From: Colius striatus
Lineage: Eukaryota; Chordata; Aves; Coliiformes; Coliidae
Length of the DNA: 64,000 nucleotides
NCBI RefSeq assembly: GCF_028858725.1
Contig: NC_084763.1
Location: 6,324,001 to 6,388,000 of the forward strand
Reading direction: 5' to 3'
Part shown: in pieces, positions 1 through 14,000 of the stretch
Layout of the letters: the number at the start of each line of letters is the position of its first letter
How positions within the stretch are numbered: the first letter of the stretch is position 1
Made by a program: the position numbers and the translations under genes
Notes under the pieces: generated by a model
The model's input: only the letters and a program-made list of their open reading frames with translations
Told to the model about the DNA's origin: nothing
The model's database searches: none

Positions 1-1836
1 TTCTTCCTACTTGATGTCAAAGAAAGTGACTGTCAATAATGAAAAAGTACAACATTTGATAAGACTTTGTGTTTAGAGATAATAATGAGGTATAGATTGA
101 GGTTTGTATAGTTCTTTCCATCATATCCTAGGGGTCATAATGCTCGTGTAACCATTCTTTGAACAGAATGGTTTAAACAGAATGGTGTAGCTAACTTGTA
201 TAAAAGCTGCTTCCATGAGTAAGTTCTTGTTTAATACAACCTGAAGACCTGATCCAACATATTTCCAGAATTGTTATACTCAGGTATGGTCCTATCTTGT
301 AAAATTGATGTCTGAATATTAACACAGCTGAGAATCTTCAATATCGCACTTACAGTGCTTATTTGTGTGGTAAATGTAGTGTGGAAGCATAAGGCAGTGC
401 TTGATTGGCAGTCATTCATTTTTTTAAGCATATATAGTGTTGTTTGTTTATAGAAGCAACAAATAACCTATAAAAACACAGTAGCTCTTCCTGGCATCTG
501 AGCTGTCAACAGTTCTGCAAAAAAAAAGCCAAGTTGGGATAATTATTGCGAGGTAATTCTTATAGGTAAGAAGAATAATAGGTGATCATGTGTAAGTGCA
601 TAGGCTCTGCAGTCTTGTTGATATAACTCACTTGGTGGTTGAAGTCATACCAAGATAATGTGAGTTGTTGGGTTTTTTTAAAGGTGAAAGGATTATATTC
701 CAAGACTTTGTTTTCTGCTGTATGTTTACATTCCTGTGGTGTGCTTTTTGGAAGAGCTAAGGGTTCATATCATCATTTAAATGCAAAACATAGATGAGAA
801 ATTGGCACTGGGAGGTGCTCAGGCAGGAGAACACAAGCCTTTGCTGTTACAGATTCTGAACTTATTGAGGTCTGATTAGTTTCAATACAAGATCCACAAC
901 GTGTGCCACAGGCCCACTGCTGGAGAATGTTCTTGCTCCTTCTAGAACCCAGAGGTTGGGTTCAGAACATTTGTTTGTTATTTTGTTGTTTATGCACCTC
1001 TGGACATTTCTCCTCTATTTCATTGTGACTTGGAGGTGGAAATTTGGGGTCTGTGGTTTTGTTTGGGGTTTTTTGACAGATCTGTGCTCTTTTCTCATAA
1101 GAATTTTGTTCTTAACTTTGTACAAGACCCCAGCACCCAAGCATTTTCTTGCATGACCGCTCATAGACAGAGTTTGTTACACTGGAATTGGGGGAGTAAA
1201 GGCCACACATTTTTGCCAGATCCTTTCTGGAAGAAATGTTCTTTAGTTGCTGCTCTCCATAAGCTTCAGTTGCTGAAAATAATGAGCTGCTGTCTGTACG
1301 GGGCTTGGTAGCAGAGCATACACTCAGTAGAGAAATGACCAATTAAGGTCAGGCAGTCGTGTCATTTCATTAAAAAAAATAGGTGTATTCTACTTGTCAT
1401 ATCATCAGATCTTTCTCTTCTTAGATCTTTCACTCTCATCTTAATTTAACACTTAACTCTAACAGGCTGTCTTGTTAGATGTTCTGAACTTAGTACAGTT
1501 TCCTCTCACTTTCTTGTTTTTCAAAGGGTTGAGGGGATAGAAGAGGAGAGCATTAGAAGAAATAATCCCTGAGAGAATCCACCACTTCAGTATTGTAACT
1601 TGTGAACTGAAGATAGTAGGGAAATTTAATTAGTCCTGGAGTTTGTAGCAAAATGTAGGTGTATTGTGTGCATCAAGACATTGTTGCATGCAAAAAGGAA
1701 GTAACTTCTTTACAGATAGGGTGCTTATTCTTGTACAAACAAATCCTTCTCTATTTCTAATCCTTTCTATTTAAGAAATGTCCTTTGGGTTTGTGGCTGC
1801 TTCAGAGATGAAAGTGTTTTTTCTTTCTTTATCTAG
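1..1836 (+). other. EXOSC7 intron 3, 3' part
   Basis: AT-rich intronic sequence. I looked for the preceding EXOSC7 exon (the region that reads HTDILVGVKAEMG in human) on the + strand and did not find it here. No repeat of a recognised family was seen. Confidence 0.75.
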
Positions 1837-2002
1837 TTCTGCAAATGCTACTCCTGAATTTGAAGGCCGGGGAGGAGAAGAACTTGGCACAGAGATAGCA
1901 AATACTCTCTACAGAGTATTTAGCAGCGAGAGCAGTATAGACTTGAAATCACTTTGTATTAATCCCAGAGAGCACTGCTGGGTTCTCTATGTTGATGTAT
2001 TG
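1837..2002 (+). CDS. EXOSC7: EXOSC7 exon 4
   Basis: The acceptor is a T-rich tract ending atctag at 1836 and the donor is gtaagt at 2003. The first base completes a codon begun in the previous exon, and the exon ends on a codon boundary after YVDVL. It encodes the RNase PH-fold core stretch with EFEGRGGEELGTEIANTLYR. Confidence 0.96.
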
Positions 2003-5000
2003 GTAAGTAAGGAAATGAAAACTTAAAGATGTGTACTGTCATATTTAAAAAGCTTCTCATACTATGATAGGATGCTTCACAGCACGGATGGCCATTTTCT
2101 TATGAATCTACCTGTAACAGTTAATCACTACTTCCAGCGTGGTCTTTTTCTACTCTTCTTGGTGGCTGCTGCTGCACTGCAGATCTGATGAAACACCAAA
2201 TGTTCCAAATCTGTCTCAGATAAAAATCAGATAGGTGAACCTGCTTCTGCAGGGGGGTTGGACTAGATGATCTCTAAAGGTCCCTTCCAACCCCTACCAT
2301 TCTGTGATTCTATGATTTTAGACGAGGTCACTGATGAGGAAATGGCTGCTAAAGAAGGCTAAATTTTTTTCACCAAGCTACATGTAAGAGCAAATGTCTC
2401 ATTCTGATGAATGTAAGTTAGCATGGGTGTATGTTAGCCCTAGCATAACTATCCCATCTACCTCTTTGCACTGTTATCAGTACTTAGGAAGGTAAAATAG
2501 CAACTTTTCTAGCAAAAGTTAATTTGGCCTAGGCACTTTCTGATGAAAGTTGCACCCACGAATTGAATGTATTTGTTGCCATTAAGAAGTGGAAAGTGAT
2601 TTTTATGCATATAAATCATGAGAACACAGCAGCTCAATTTCCAGACCGTGCTATGTTTCAAGCCCTCTGTCATGGGAACATAATAGAAGCCTGCAGGTCA
2701 GACTCTGCTGAGCAGTATTTCCAATTCTTATTGGTCCAAAATTGAGCTTCCATTTGTCAAATTTGTAACTGAAAATATGTTGAGGAACTTTACTCATAGG
2801 AACCCATTAATGTCTGTGAAATGTTTTGCAAAATGTTAAGCTGTATTGCCAATACAAATAAATACAGGGGTTTGTTAAACAAAACAGGAGCATTTGCACT
2901 AATGGCTAAACAAATGAGAGAATTAGTCCATTAGGTGTTTAAAAAGCAGTAGCATTAGCCTAATTGCAGTAGATCTGGTACATACTGTGACTTAGTCCAC
3001 ATATAGAATGATCAAACGTGTGCCACTGCAGAGTGCTTGAACAGCCTGAGTCACGGGCTTATTGGAGCTTGGCATAGTGTAACAGAGAGTGAAGTGTTAG
3101 TTCTGAGAAATCATACTGGGGCCTTTACTTATTAGGTAATTACAGGCAGAGGTACAGAATATTAAATGCAGTGCTTCCTTAAGCAATGTACTGCTTAACA
3201 TCAACACTGCATAAACAAAAACTTTCATAAAGCTGACTGCTGCAGAAGGAATTCTTAGCTTTTGTGTGAGGTGTAACCACTCATTATCTAATGCTACCTG
3301 GACAGATTTCTTGGTTGTCCACAGCTACAGAGAAAAACAGCCTGGGGATTTTTGTGCCACCAGTTGTGTCACAATTACGAATGCTGATGAATTTTGCACT
3401 CAGTTTTGTTTACAGTGCCAATAAAGAATCTGTTATAGGTTCTTAATTAGGGCTCTGAATTTGATGATGAATCTCTTTTGTGTCATGTTCTGCAGGGGTT
3501 TTGTGTGTGAGCCATTGAAGAGCTGCTGGTATAGGTAGAAGAAGATACTGTTAACATTTGTCTGTTACTCTTTTTTCCACCTCTTTTTTTGTTCCATACC
3601 AGGCCTCTCTGTTTCCGCTTGTAAATGTATTTCTTAAAGGTATTCTAAGGTATTTCCTTTTCTAAACTGAAGTCATATGTCCCATAGAATGGCTTATACT
3701 TCAAGTAGGTGCTTGATATCTACAGATTTCCCTTAAGATGCTCTTGCTGAATCATTCCTATAGAACTCTATTTTAATAGTACATGGTGTAAGTGTGACAC
3801 TTGTGCTAATGTGAGGTACAAGTCATGTTATTCATCATGTGAGGGAGGCAGATTCTAAATATAATAGCAGTGCTTATTGAGAGCCTTTTGGATGATACTT
3901 GCTTTCAAAATTCCTGGCAATTGTTCACATTGGTGATTGTGTTGCTTAGTTAAGTTGGAGGGAAAAGAAGCCTTAAATCTGTCATAAGTCTGAAAATACT
4001 GGTACCTTGTGGTGAAGTGGGAAGGTACTTGTTTTCAAGTCTCTCAGCATGAAAGACAAAGACTCAGACAGACTGTTAAGAACCTGGAGATGCTCCATTG
4101 CTGTTTAATTTAGCCATGCACACTTTGATGAGAGCATCTATAATCAGCTCCTGTGTGTAAACAAAACTAGAGAGGTGCAGCCTCAAAAGAGAAAATAGTG
4201 TATTTTACATAGTCCTGCACCTTATTGATGAAAAACTTGTCTCCAGTGTTTTCTAGTGGTCAATGTACTTGGGAGATGCTAGAATTGTGTGCAGTGAGAC
4301 TGGAAAGAAAGTCACTTCAACTATACACACCATAGAGATGCAGATATGTGGACACATATAGATGTGTGTCAAAGGCCAAGAATATCTATCTTAATAGAAG
4401 GTATTCCACTTGCAAAGAGTAGCTCATGAATGTGGAGATGCACAGCCCTGCAAAACTATAAGCCTGTTCGCACCCTCTCTCTTTGCCTCATTTTCTTTAC
4501 CCTTTTAAGTACATTGGTGTCAGGAATAGGCTTTTGGGCATTTTTGAAGGTATGTAACCTTCTGCATGCAATTTGCCCCAGCAGCCTGCTGTGCCAAGCA
4601 AGGACAGTCAAAGTGTGCCATCTCTTTTCATTCCTTACCCAATCACAGCACATTGTGTGTTGAGGAAGTGCATCCATCAGGTTCTGTTGAAATTTTAGCA
4701 AGTCATTACTGAGCATCCCTCAAAGGTTTCCCTCATCTTTTCTATTCCTCATCCAGTCTAGGAACAAAAAAACACCCCACATTGTGCAGACTTTCTTAGT
4801 CCTTAAAAAAAGACAATCAATTAAAAAGCTCAGGGAGGGGATCTCAGTACAAGGTGCTTCAGCTGAGAAGAGAGTGTTCGTTTTCTCTCTGGAGGAATTG
4901 TGCTATGCTTGATACAGGCAGTGTTGCAAGCTTGTAGGCATCACTGTAGCACAGATAAGGCTTTAGAATAGCAGCCTGGACACAAGCCTAGCAACAGTCC

Positions 5001-8000
5001 AGGCACATCCCATTACTGGGTTTTAATAACAGACATATTGTGGCACTTATTGTGCTATCCAGTAAAATCCAATCGTGGCTGAAAGTGGCAAGTTAACTTC
5101 TCTGTGTCCAGCAGCTGCTTGCAAAGAAATAATCTCATCACCTTTGTATTTAGCTTTCTGTCTCAAGTTTTTGCCATTCTTTTTGCACAATCCAGTCTGC
5201 CTTTGTAAAAATAAACTGTCTTTGCAGAATATCTGATTTATGATTTGCTCCTAGTGCGAGAGTTTATCTCATTCTTAAATGGATTCTGAAGAACAATCAA
5301 TGCAGCCAGTGTTGCAAAACTTGTTTTGCTCTCATCATATGGCATAGATTGATGTAAAGGAGAACAATCCATATGTTGTCCCTGAAGGAGATTTAAATGC
5401 TTGTTAGAGATGTGTGTGTTCATAGAATAGTACTGACAGCTAGAAGTGGAGCTTGTCAAAGAACTAACATCAGACTATGGCCAAATACATCTTTGAGTTG
5501 TCTCAGAGGTGTATTTTTGAGGTCTGTCAGGGCGTTAGTGGTTATGGGAGCCCTGCCTTTTTATCTAGTATGATGTGCTGCTGTTCTCTCTGGCTCTTCA
5601 CCTGATCTTCATGGGAAGAAGCTAAGCTAGACTCCCTCCACACTAATTCAAATGGTAGTGTTATCAACAAGTAGACTTTGACATCAGGATTTCCTTAGAT
5701 CTTTTTCAGTTACAAGCCAAACCTGCTGATGACTCCTTTTCCATAAAGAGTAGAGAATAAATCATGATGTGCCTTTGAAAAGATACCTTCTATATCTATC
5801 TTTTCATACCACCTTCTGGGTGACAGTTTGTGTTGCTGCTTTGAAACCAATTATACCAATTGGGTTTGTCCAGCTGGTATTTAAAAAAAGACTCCTCTTT
5901 GAAATGAAGTCTAGAAAAGGGATTGAATTGATTTAGCATTAAAGAATTTGTGTGGTGAGTTTGTATCCTGGTCAGAAGCTTTTATTGTGGGGTGTATTAA
6001 CCCTTCTGCTTTATAATACATTTAGCTGAAGTGTTCATTTCCTACCTGTTGTTTCTGTTCATACATAGGCTTTATTTTAAACAGACTGGTTTGGTTCTTA
6101 ATTTTGTGACTTTTCAAGTAGATTTAAGTAAAATAAAGACTTGGTTTAAAGGCAGTAGCCTGATTTTCTACTAAAGAGATTGTTTTTTTCCTCTTTAGTT
6201 GTTGGAGTGTGGCGGGAACCTCTTTGATGCAATCTCTATCGCAGTGAAGGCAGCGCTCTTTAACACAAGGTAAAGCACAGATCTCATTTCATTTGAGTGG
6301 AAATGACTTGGGAAGTGGAAGAGCAATACTCTCTGGGACCTAAATATTTTTAATGCTTAATTATTTAAGTAAGAAATACCCAAGGCAATTTGGATTCAGA
6401 TACAGATTGGTTCGTTTGCAGGCAAGTAACATGAACTAATGACACTAATTCAGTTTCTGATAATCAAATGTTGATTCACATCATGTGCAAAGTCTGACTC
6501 AATACAACTTTTGTTCTGTAGCCAGATCCAGATAAAATTGTCTTCACCAAATGGTTGTGTTGCAAGTAGTTGGAGGCATTGGTGTTGATGCCTTGTGGGT
6601 TTAAAATAAGAAGTATTGACTGATATGTGATGCTTCTGAATAAGAAGCCCTCTGTTGATGTGGCTACTGATTTGTAACTAGGCCTGATTTCCCACTTTTG
6701 ATATTCTTTTTTGTTAACTGTGAGTCAGGAGGGTTTTAAAACACTAAGAGGAAAAAGTAGTGGTGAGACACAGTGAGGAGGGGGAAGTGACATGTCTTTA
6801 AAAGAACTTTTTCCCAGGCACGTTAATCTTTTAATAAGAACAAAATGTAGTAGGATGAATGATGGAAGTGCTCTCTGTGTGACTGAATGAGAACACCCAG
6901 AAATATTTTCTCTGATGTTTTTATCTTCTTTACCTATAGGTGAATGGGAATACAGGGCTTTGTAGCGCCCTTGAGAAAGAAACTAGTGGATGGCTTTGCT
7001 AAATGTTAAGTCACAAAATTAGCTGTAAGAGGTGCCAAAGTTAGACTCTTACAGGTGCAAATGTTTTAAAATGGGGCTCAAGTCATTCTTCAGATGCAAA
7101 GTAGAGATCTGCTAAAGTCACTGTTGGAGCTCTGGCTAGTTCATCGGGGAATCAGCTTGCTGAAAATGTGCAAGAAGAGGAAAACACACTTTTAAAGACA
7201 GGCAGTATATCAGGCTATAAACCCTTTAGAAGGGGATAAAGTGAGAATCCATCTGAGACTGCAGCTTATATGTATTGCTGAGAAATTTCCCATGTTAATC
7301 AAGTTTCTCAGCAGTAACTTTTAACACTAGGTTGCTTTTGTAGCATTAAGAGATACCATTACAAATGTAATGGCTCACAAAAGAATTGGCAGCACACTAA
7401 AGGGAAGCAATGCCTATGTCTATGTGTTAGCTGCCAGGATGCAAAAGTCTTATCATTAAAACAGCTGCTCCCTTGTGAGTTGTTTTGCAGATCTAAGGCA
7501 CATACTTTATTTACAAGATAGCTAGATCTATTTTTCTTGATTTCAGCTGGAATCCTAGTTCTGAATAAAGAGAGAAAAGAATCTAAAGAGTAATTTCAAT
7601 AAATAAACAAGCAAATAAGAGGAAATCTGTTGCTTTGGGAGCATGGACATCATGGAAGGTGTGTTGTTTTAATGATTCAGCTGTATTTTTGTCCTGCAAA
7701 CTGTATCATTCATGTAATCTTCAATCTGTGGACAAGCATCCACAGTCTTGTGGAAGTTGAATATCAAACCAACGTGTGGTGCAGTACGACATCGTGTAGG
7801 ACCTGTTGATTTTTGACCTGGGAAAACCCTGTCTTGGTTTGATCAGGGGCATGCTAATCTCATAGGAGTTCATAAGGTCAAGAGGTGAAATTCAAAGTGG
7901 AAACCTGTTGTCCTTATTCACTGTCCCTCTCCCCTTCCCTTGGTACCTACTGAGTTTGCTTTGGATCGACACAAAGTTGTTCAGAGTAGCTGCCTGCTCT

Positions 8001-11000
8001 CCATAAAGTATTTTTATCCAAACAAACAGATGTCAGCTTGAAGATCCCTTCAGATTAAGTGTTCTGAACTTTCATGGGCATATCCCTCTTTGAGTCCCAC
8101 TTGTCTTTCATAATCTGTTTACAACCACAGTTTTGTTCCAAGTGTTTTCAGATCTTTGTCAGCCCAGACTGCAGCTTCTGTACCCAGAGCAGAGTGCTCA
8201 AGCTGCTGGTTTTTGTCTTTCAAGCAACTAATGTTTAGGTATTCAACTAAAACCCCTCAGCTTCATCCTTAAAATCTTGCTCTAACCGTTTTTAAAATAG
8301 CTATGGGTGCATTTTTCTTCAGGGATAAGCAACTCCAAAAGGGTAACTTAAGGAATTTTATGCAAGAATTATGAGATTTAAATCCTTTGTATGTGTGATG
8401 TGACTCATTGTATCCCCTTCAGGCATGGAACAAGGACTGTAACAGTTTTAGGGGGAACGTTTACTCCTCAAGAGCTTTGTATTGTTCACTGTGTTCTAAA
8501 AACTAAATCAGGATCATGTGCAAAAGACAGCAGATATCAAACTTCCTTCTAAACTGTGTCTCCAAGGTGCTTGAGGCTGGTTTTTATCCATGATAAAGTA
8601 TTGGAAAATGTGCAAGTAGTTACTGTGTCAGGACTCAGCATTAAACTTGATCCCATGGAATGTGCAACCTACTTGCAACCAAGGCAACAGAAACTAGACA
8701 AGTTACAAAACCTGCGGACTTGATGACACAGTAGCCTTGCAGATGGCATCTTTTTACTGAGCAGCATGGTAGAGACAGAGCTATTGCCTGCTTGCAAAGG
8801 TAGAAGTGCTGTTTGCAGTTGGGAAGTCTGGGTCTGCAGCACACAGAGAAGAACATTGTTTGTTACATGACTAAGCCCTGCTGTACAGATTTCTGCCCCG
8901 ATTAGTTGCAGAAATCGAAACAGAGAAGTGAAAGTCCCAAAGTAAACATGTACAGCTAGTTCTCAAGATAAATCTTCACAAACTGGGAGAGAAAATCTCC
9001 AGTTTTCTGGAAATGCTTTGTGCCACCCTCTCTTTGCCTAGTTCCTGTGTGTATCTAACCCCTTTTCATGCAACTATGACGCTTGTATCTGCTGTTTTTT
9101 GCTTCTGCGGTAGATGTGCCTGTCTCGTCTGTTCTTGACCAAAACACCTCACAGGCATTTTTCAGGTGTTTAATTCTGGCAATTTGCAGACCAAACGTTG
9201 CTCTGGTTTCTTGATCATTTTAGGATAGAGTTAAAAATGGCTTGACCTCAGAGATTTTCCTGAAATCTCCATCTTTTTTAAATGCTGCTTTGGCACAAAC
9301 ATTTCTTGTCTAGGCTGTTGTCCAATATTGTCCATCAAGCTGTTTAGCCCGAGGGTTAGTCACCCTCTGACTGGACTGGAATATTTTAAACTTGAAAATA
9401 GGCTTTGATGCATTTCCAATGAGTTGCAAAGCATTTGGAGTTTCATTTCAGGGGAGAAAAAAAGTACACAAAGCGGTTGTTCTGCCTGTTGAAAATTGTA
9501 GTTTTAGCTGGGCTCAGGCCAGTGTTTCTGTAAGGAGGTTGTTCTCACAGAAGCAGGGTTAGCTGTTGCAAGGTATTCTCCTCTAGGACTCTCAACCGCA
9601 AATAGCTGAAACACTCTTCCAGGGAACAACAAAAATCACTTTGCATTGGTAGGGGAAACGTTCACTAAATCAGTGCCTGTCTCCTCTAAGAGAGATTTGG
9701 TACAGAATGCATGAAAGAATGTAACCTCCAGAGACTAGTTACAAAACACAACACTACTGTAAAAGTACTAATGTAAAACCAGCTTGTGGTTACGTCCCAC
9801 ACAGTTACTGAGGTTGGCTTTCTAGGGATGTCTTGATTTGATGTTTGCAGTTGCAAATGTGTAAAAGTGAGAGCAGTGTGGTTGAAGTGTGTGTAGGTTT
9901 TACTGGCCAGTCTCAGTCAGTCCTCCATCCTAGTGAGCTTATGGGTAAATGAGGGCATATAAGATGCTGACATTCTTGATGACTTGAGGTACCATTTTCT
10001 GCTAAATTGTTTTAAATTACTTTATTCATTTTGCTGGGAAACTGCATGAAATCATCCTCCCATTCAATGGCTAACAAACACGGTGTAGGTACCATTGACA
10101 GAGAGCCTGTCTAGCTCATTTGTGAGAGACCTTGTTGCTCGTAATTGAGAAGAAAGCATTTCATGTGTTTCTGCCAGGATTTTTATCCCTGGTCTTCCTT
10201 ACAACAGCAGAGTCATCTGACTTCTTAAAGAATACCTTACCAATCTTCCTACCTTGCTAAAGAGAAAGGATTTCACTAATGTCATCTTTTCCTTTACCCC
10301 AGGTCTCCTTAGATACTGTCATTCTTTCCTGGACAGCTTTGCTACTTGTATTGATGTCATAGCTTCGCCAAGCAGTGCAATTGCTGTAACTCTGACCATT
10401 TTACTGTTGTCTGCAAGGTTGAGAACTACAGCATGAAAAGATCCAGTCTTGGCGCTCTCCTGGACATCCAGGCAGATGTAGAAACAATTGTTCAGAATTG
10501 ATGTGTGCAAGTTCCAAAAGAATCTCTCCACATATATTAGTATAAAAACCAGTTCACATTCTATTAAAATGATGTAAATAAGATGACCTTATCCTAAATA
10601 CCTTCCCACTTAACAATGTCTTCTTCCTGCTCTGAGTTGTTAATACGCTGGTAACCTTTAGCCTCATTTAGAGGAAAGGGCGCTTCCTGGAGTTGAGACC
10701 ATGTATTTTTTCCTCTGTTTTGGCAATGATTTTGCACATTTTGTTTCTGCAGAATACCCAAAGTGCGTGTTCTTGAGGATGAAGAAGGCTCTAAAGAGAT
10801 AGAGCTGTCTGATGACCCTTATGATTGTATTCGACTCAACGTGGATGACGTGCCCTGCATTGTCACACTAAGCAAAGTAAGCCTGAAGAATGCCTGACCT
10901 TCTGCCTAGAGATTACAGTTTCACCTGCTGTTTCTTTTTTGCCCCTACAGATACAACTGGTGCTACAGAAATGGCCAGTGTCCACTATGTATATGTTTAT

Positions 11001-14000
11001 CTTTGGCCTTCCCATTAAGAGGAACTTTTATACAGTAAAAGTTCTTCTCCCCCACTTGCACTTTTCTACTTGAAGCATTCTTAAAATGCATCTTCTTGCA
11101 GGAAGAGACTTGTTTGTTATTTTTCATCTGCTTCTTGCTCAATCATCTAGAGCAGCAGCTACTTCAGTATGTTATAACAAGCATGTCATTGTCTCGAGGC
11201 ACAGAGAATGTGTGATCTGCCTGGAGTTACACAACAAGCGTTTGTTTCTGGGCACAGAACTCCATTTTCATGGGTGCAATACTGTCCTTTCCTTTCAAAC
11301 AGGTTTTTTGTTTTCCTTTTCCACATAGAGCACGCAGCTAATGGAATTTGTTTGGCAGATGCTGCATTTTCCATTGCAAGATTTAGGGATTTCCTTAGTT
11401 ACCTGAAAGTTTGTGTGACATTTCCTTTAAGCAAGTTGCATAAATAACAGAAAGGTTATCATTGAAGTGAGGAGATGTGTAATTTTCTCCTGGGAGTAGG
11501 AAAGTCCATTCTGGGAGTTGAGGGATAGGGAATATAGAGCTTCTTATAGAGGAAAGGACGATGAGAGAGGAAAACAATCTGAATCAATGACATGCTCCTC
11601 TCTCCTCTGTTATGTATGCACACACAATTTGGGGTCAGAGGCTCTTTACATACTGTGTGGTCAAGTCAGTCTCTGACCCCTACCAAAGGCCATGTGATGT
11701 TAGGATGGGGGGCTGTAGGTAACTAACAGAGCCACCACTCAGTTCAACTTAATAAAGAGCTTAGACAACTGCAAACTAATCTAACGTCATTTTGTCACTC
11801 ACTCAGATTGGTTATAGGCATGTGGTGGATGCTACCCTTCAGGAAGAAGCCTGTTCTTTGGCCAGCCTGCTTATTTCTGTGACCAGTAAAGGTGCCCTCA
11901 CTTCTATGAAGAAAGTGGGGAAGGGTAGCCTGGATCCAGAGAGTATTTTTGAAATGATGGAGGTAAGGACTTTTGAGCAGATACTGTCTTGGATGATAGT
12001 GAATGATCTGGAACTTGGGTATATGAAAAGAACTTGGGTATATGAAGACTTCAAGAGCTGAGATCTTGGTGCTTTGATTGGGTGCACAAGGGACTTGCTA
12101 AAGGTCACAAACAGAACAGAATGTGAATGGATGTTAGCTAAGGCTTCCAGGTAGCTGAAATGTACAGTATTAGCATTTGTTTCAAATACATGACAGCTGT
12201 GAGACTGTAAAGCTTAAGCTGACAAACTTTGAGACTATTTTTTAAGAAACATGTTCCCTCTCATTGCTTTCCCTGAAGACTGAAAGAGCAAAACTTCTAA
12301 AGTCCCTGCAGAGGTAGAGACAGCATTTTGAATTGCTAGTGCACGGTGTTCTAGCACAACTCATTTGTTTTGTGATAAGCTTACTGTTCTCATTTTAGTG
12401 TTGTTTTTCTTTGCTCTTTTATTGAATTTCTGGCATGCCCCTGCTCTATGAAAATACTAGAATCTGGATGTTGTCCACATCCACATGAGAATTCCATTTT
12501 AAACCTTCTTCAGGCTTTTCTTAAATCTGTCCTCCAGTATCAATTCTCGTGGCTGGGTTTGGCCTTGACTGTGAGAGAGAGAGATGGGTTTTGAAGTTGT
12601 AGTTGGAATGAAAATGAAATCCTTCAATCTGGCTCTTATTTCCTAGAGATCCGGTGCTAATTTCAGCATGGCTGCAGTGCAGAATGCAGACATTGTAGCC
12701 AAGTTTAAAACAATTGGTCTGAAGTGGAAATTGCTTGCTTAGTTCTGTTGCATGATGTCAGTGCTAATCTTGGTGGTACCACTGGGCTTTTGTGTTCAGA
12801 GATGTCACTTATCCCCCCTCATCTGGGTAGAGAGGTGGGGTCCTGCTGGTCTGACATCATAAAGAAGTTAAACTTCCTATGGGCATCTGATGTGTGTTCC
12901 TTGATGGATTTTTGAGTCCAATTCTAGCTGTTGTGTAAGGTTTTAGGTCTAGGACTGTTAGAAAGAGATGGGTGCCTAAGTCAGGTACAGGTTCAGAAGC
13001 TGCTTCTGTGCAAATATCTGCACAAAGCTTTCATCAGAGCCTCTGTTGTGATCACTGCTTTCGCTTTAACCTTGAGCCCTGAATAGGGAAGGAACTTCTG
13101 CAGCTCCTCTGGGTAGCCTACCCACAAAGGCTGTGCTTGGGATGATGTAAGGCTCATCTCAACACCACTCAGATGCATATGGGAGGTGACCATGGGAAAT
13201 CTTCAAACCATACAGCTCTGCTCAGGTATTTTAGTGAACTTGTCCCTTCTTGTTGGTGCAAGGAGTTAAAAGCTTTAGCTGACCACCCAGTGAGTTGTAC
13301 TGTCTCCCACCTGCCTTGGAAGTAGTCTTCCTCCCTAGGTGGTGAGCAATTTGAAGGACTGAGGGATAAAGCTGATCAGAAGATGTTTCTTGGGAGGTCA
13401 GAGGTTGTCTGTTTGGCCCTGCCTCAAACTCAGCAGCCTGATTAGGATACCAAGAAAAACAAAAAGGCCTGGGAATGCCCAGTGGAGGAGCTGCATTCTC
13501 CAGTGGTTTGGCTGCAGGTCAGAGAGTGTTCAGCTCTCCATGCCTGGTAGAGAACAGATATTCTGGGATAAATATCTTAGGAAGGAGAAAAATCTGGGAA
13601 GCTGTCTGGCTCTTTAGGGAGAGAGGGACTCTCTTCATCTCTGTATGGAGTCAGCGTTTCAGGTCATTTAGAGAAACTCTGGGAAAGCTGCAATTAACAG
13701 CACTGCCTCAAGATCTTTATTTCAGCATTGCCCAGTGTTTCCTTGTCCTGCAGCTTCTGCAGTACAGCTGTGCCTGTGAGTAGAGGCTGGTATCAGAGCT
13801 AATCCTGGGCTTTTGCACTCCTCAAGTTTATTTCTCTAAAAAAACACACCCTTCTGTTAACTCCTTTAAGGTCCTTGGGCAGTCCTGAATTGCACATCCT
13901 AATGAAGGATCTGCCCACAGACTGATTCAGTGATGCAGCCACTGTCACTTCGGGCTCTGTGGACACGGGACAGGGCAGAACTGGCCTAAATTCACTCTGC

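Noticed and set aside
2328-2410. Possible C/D box snoRNA (ctgatgag to ctga) in EXOSC7 intron 4
   Set aside because: The base before TGATGA is not a purine, and the flanks do not form a terminal stem.
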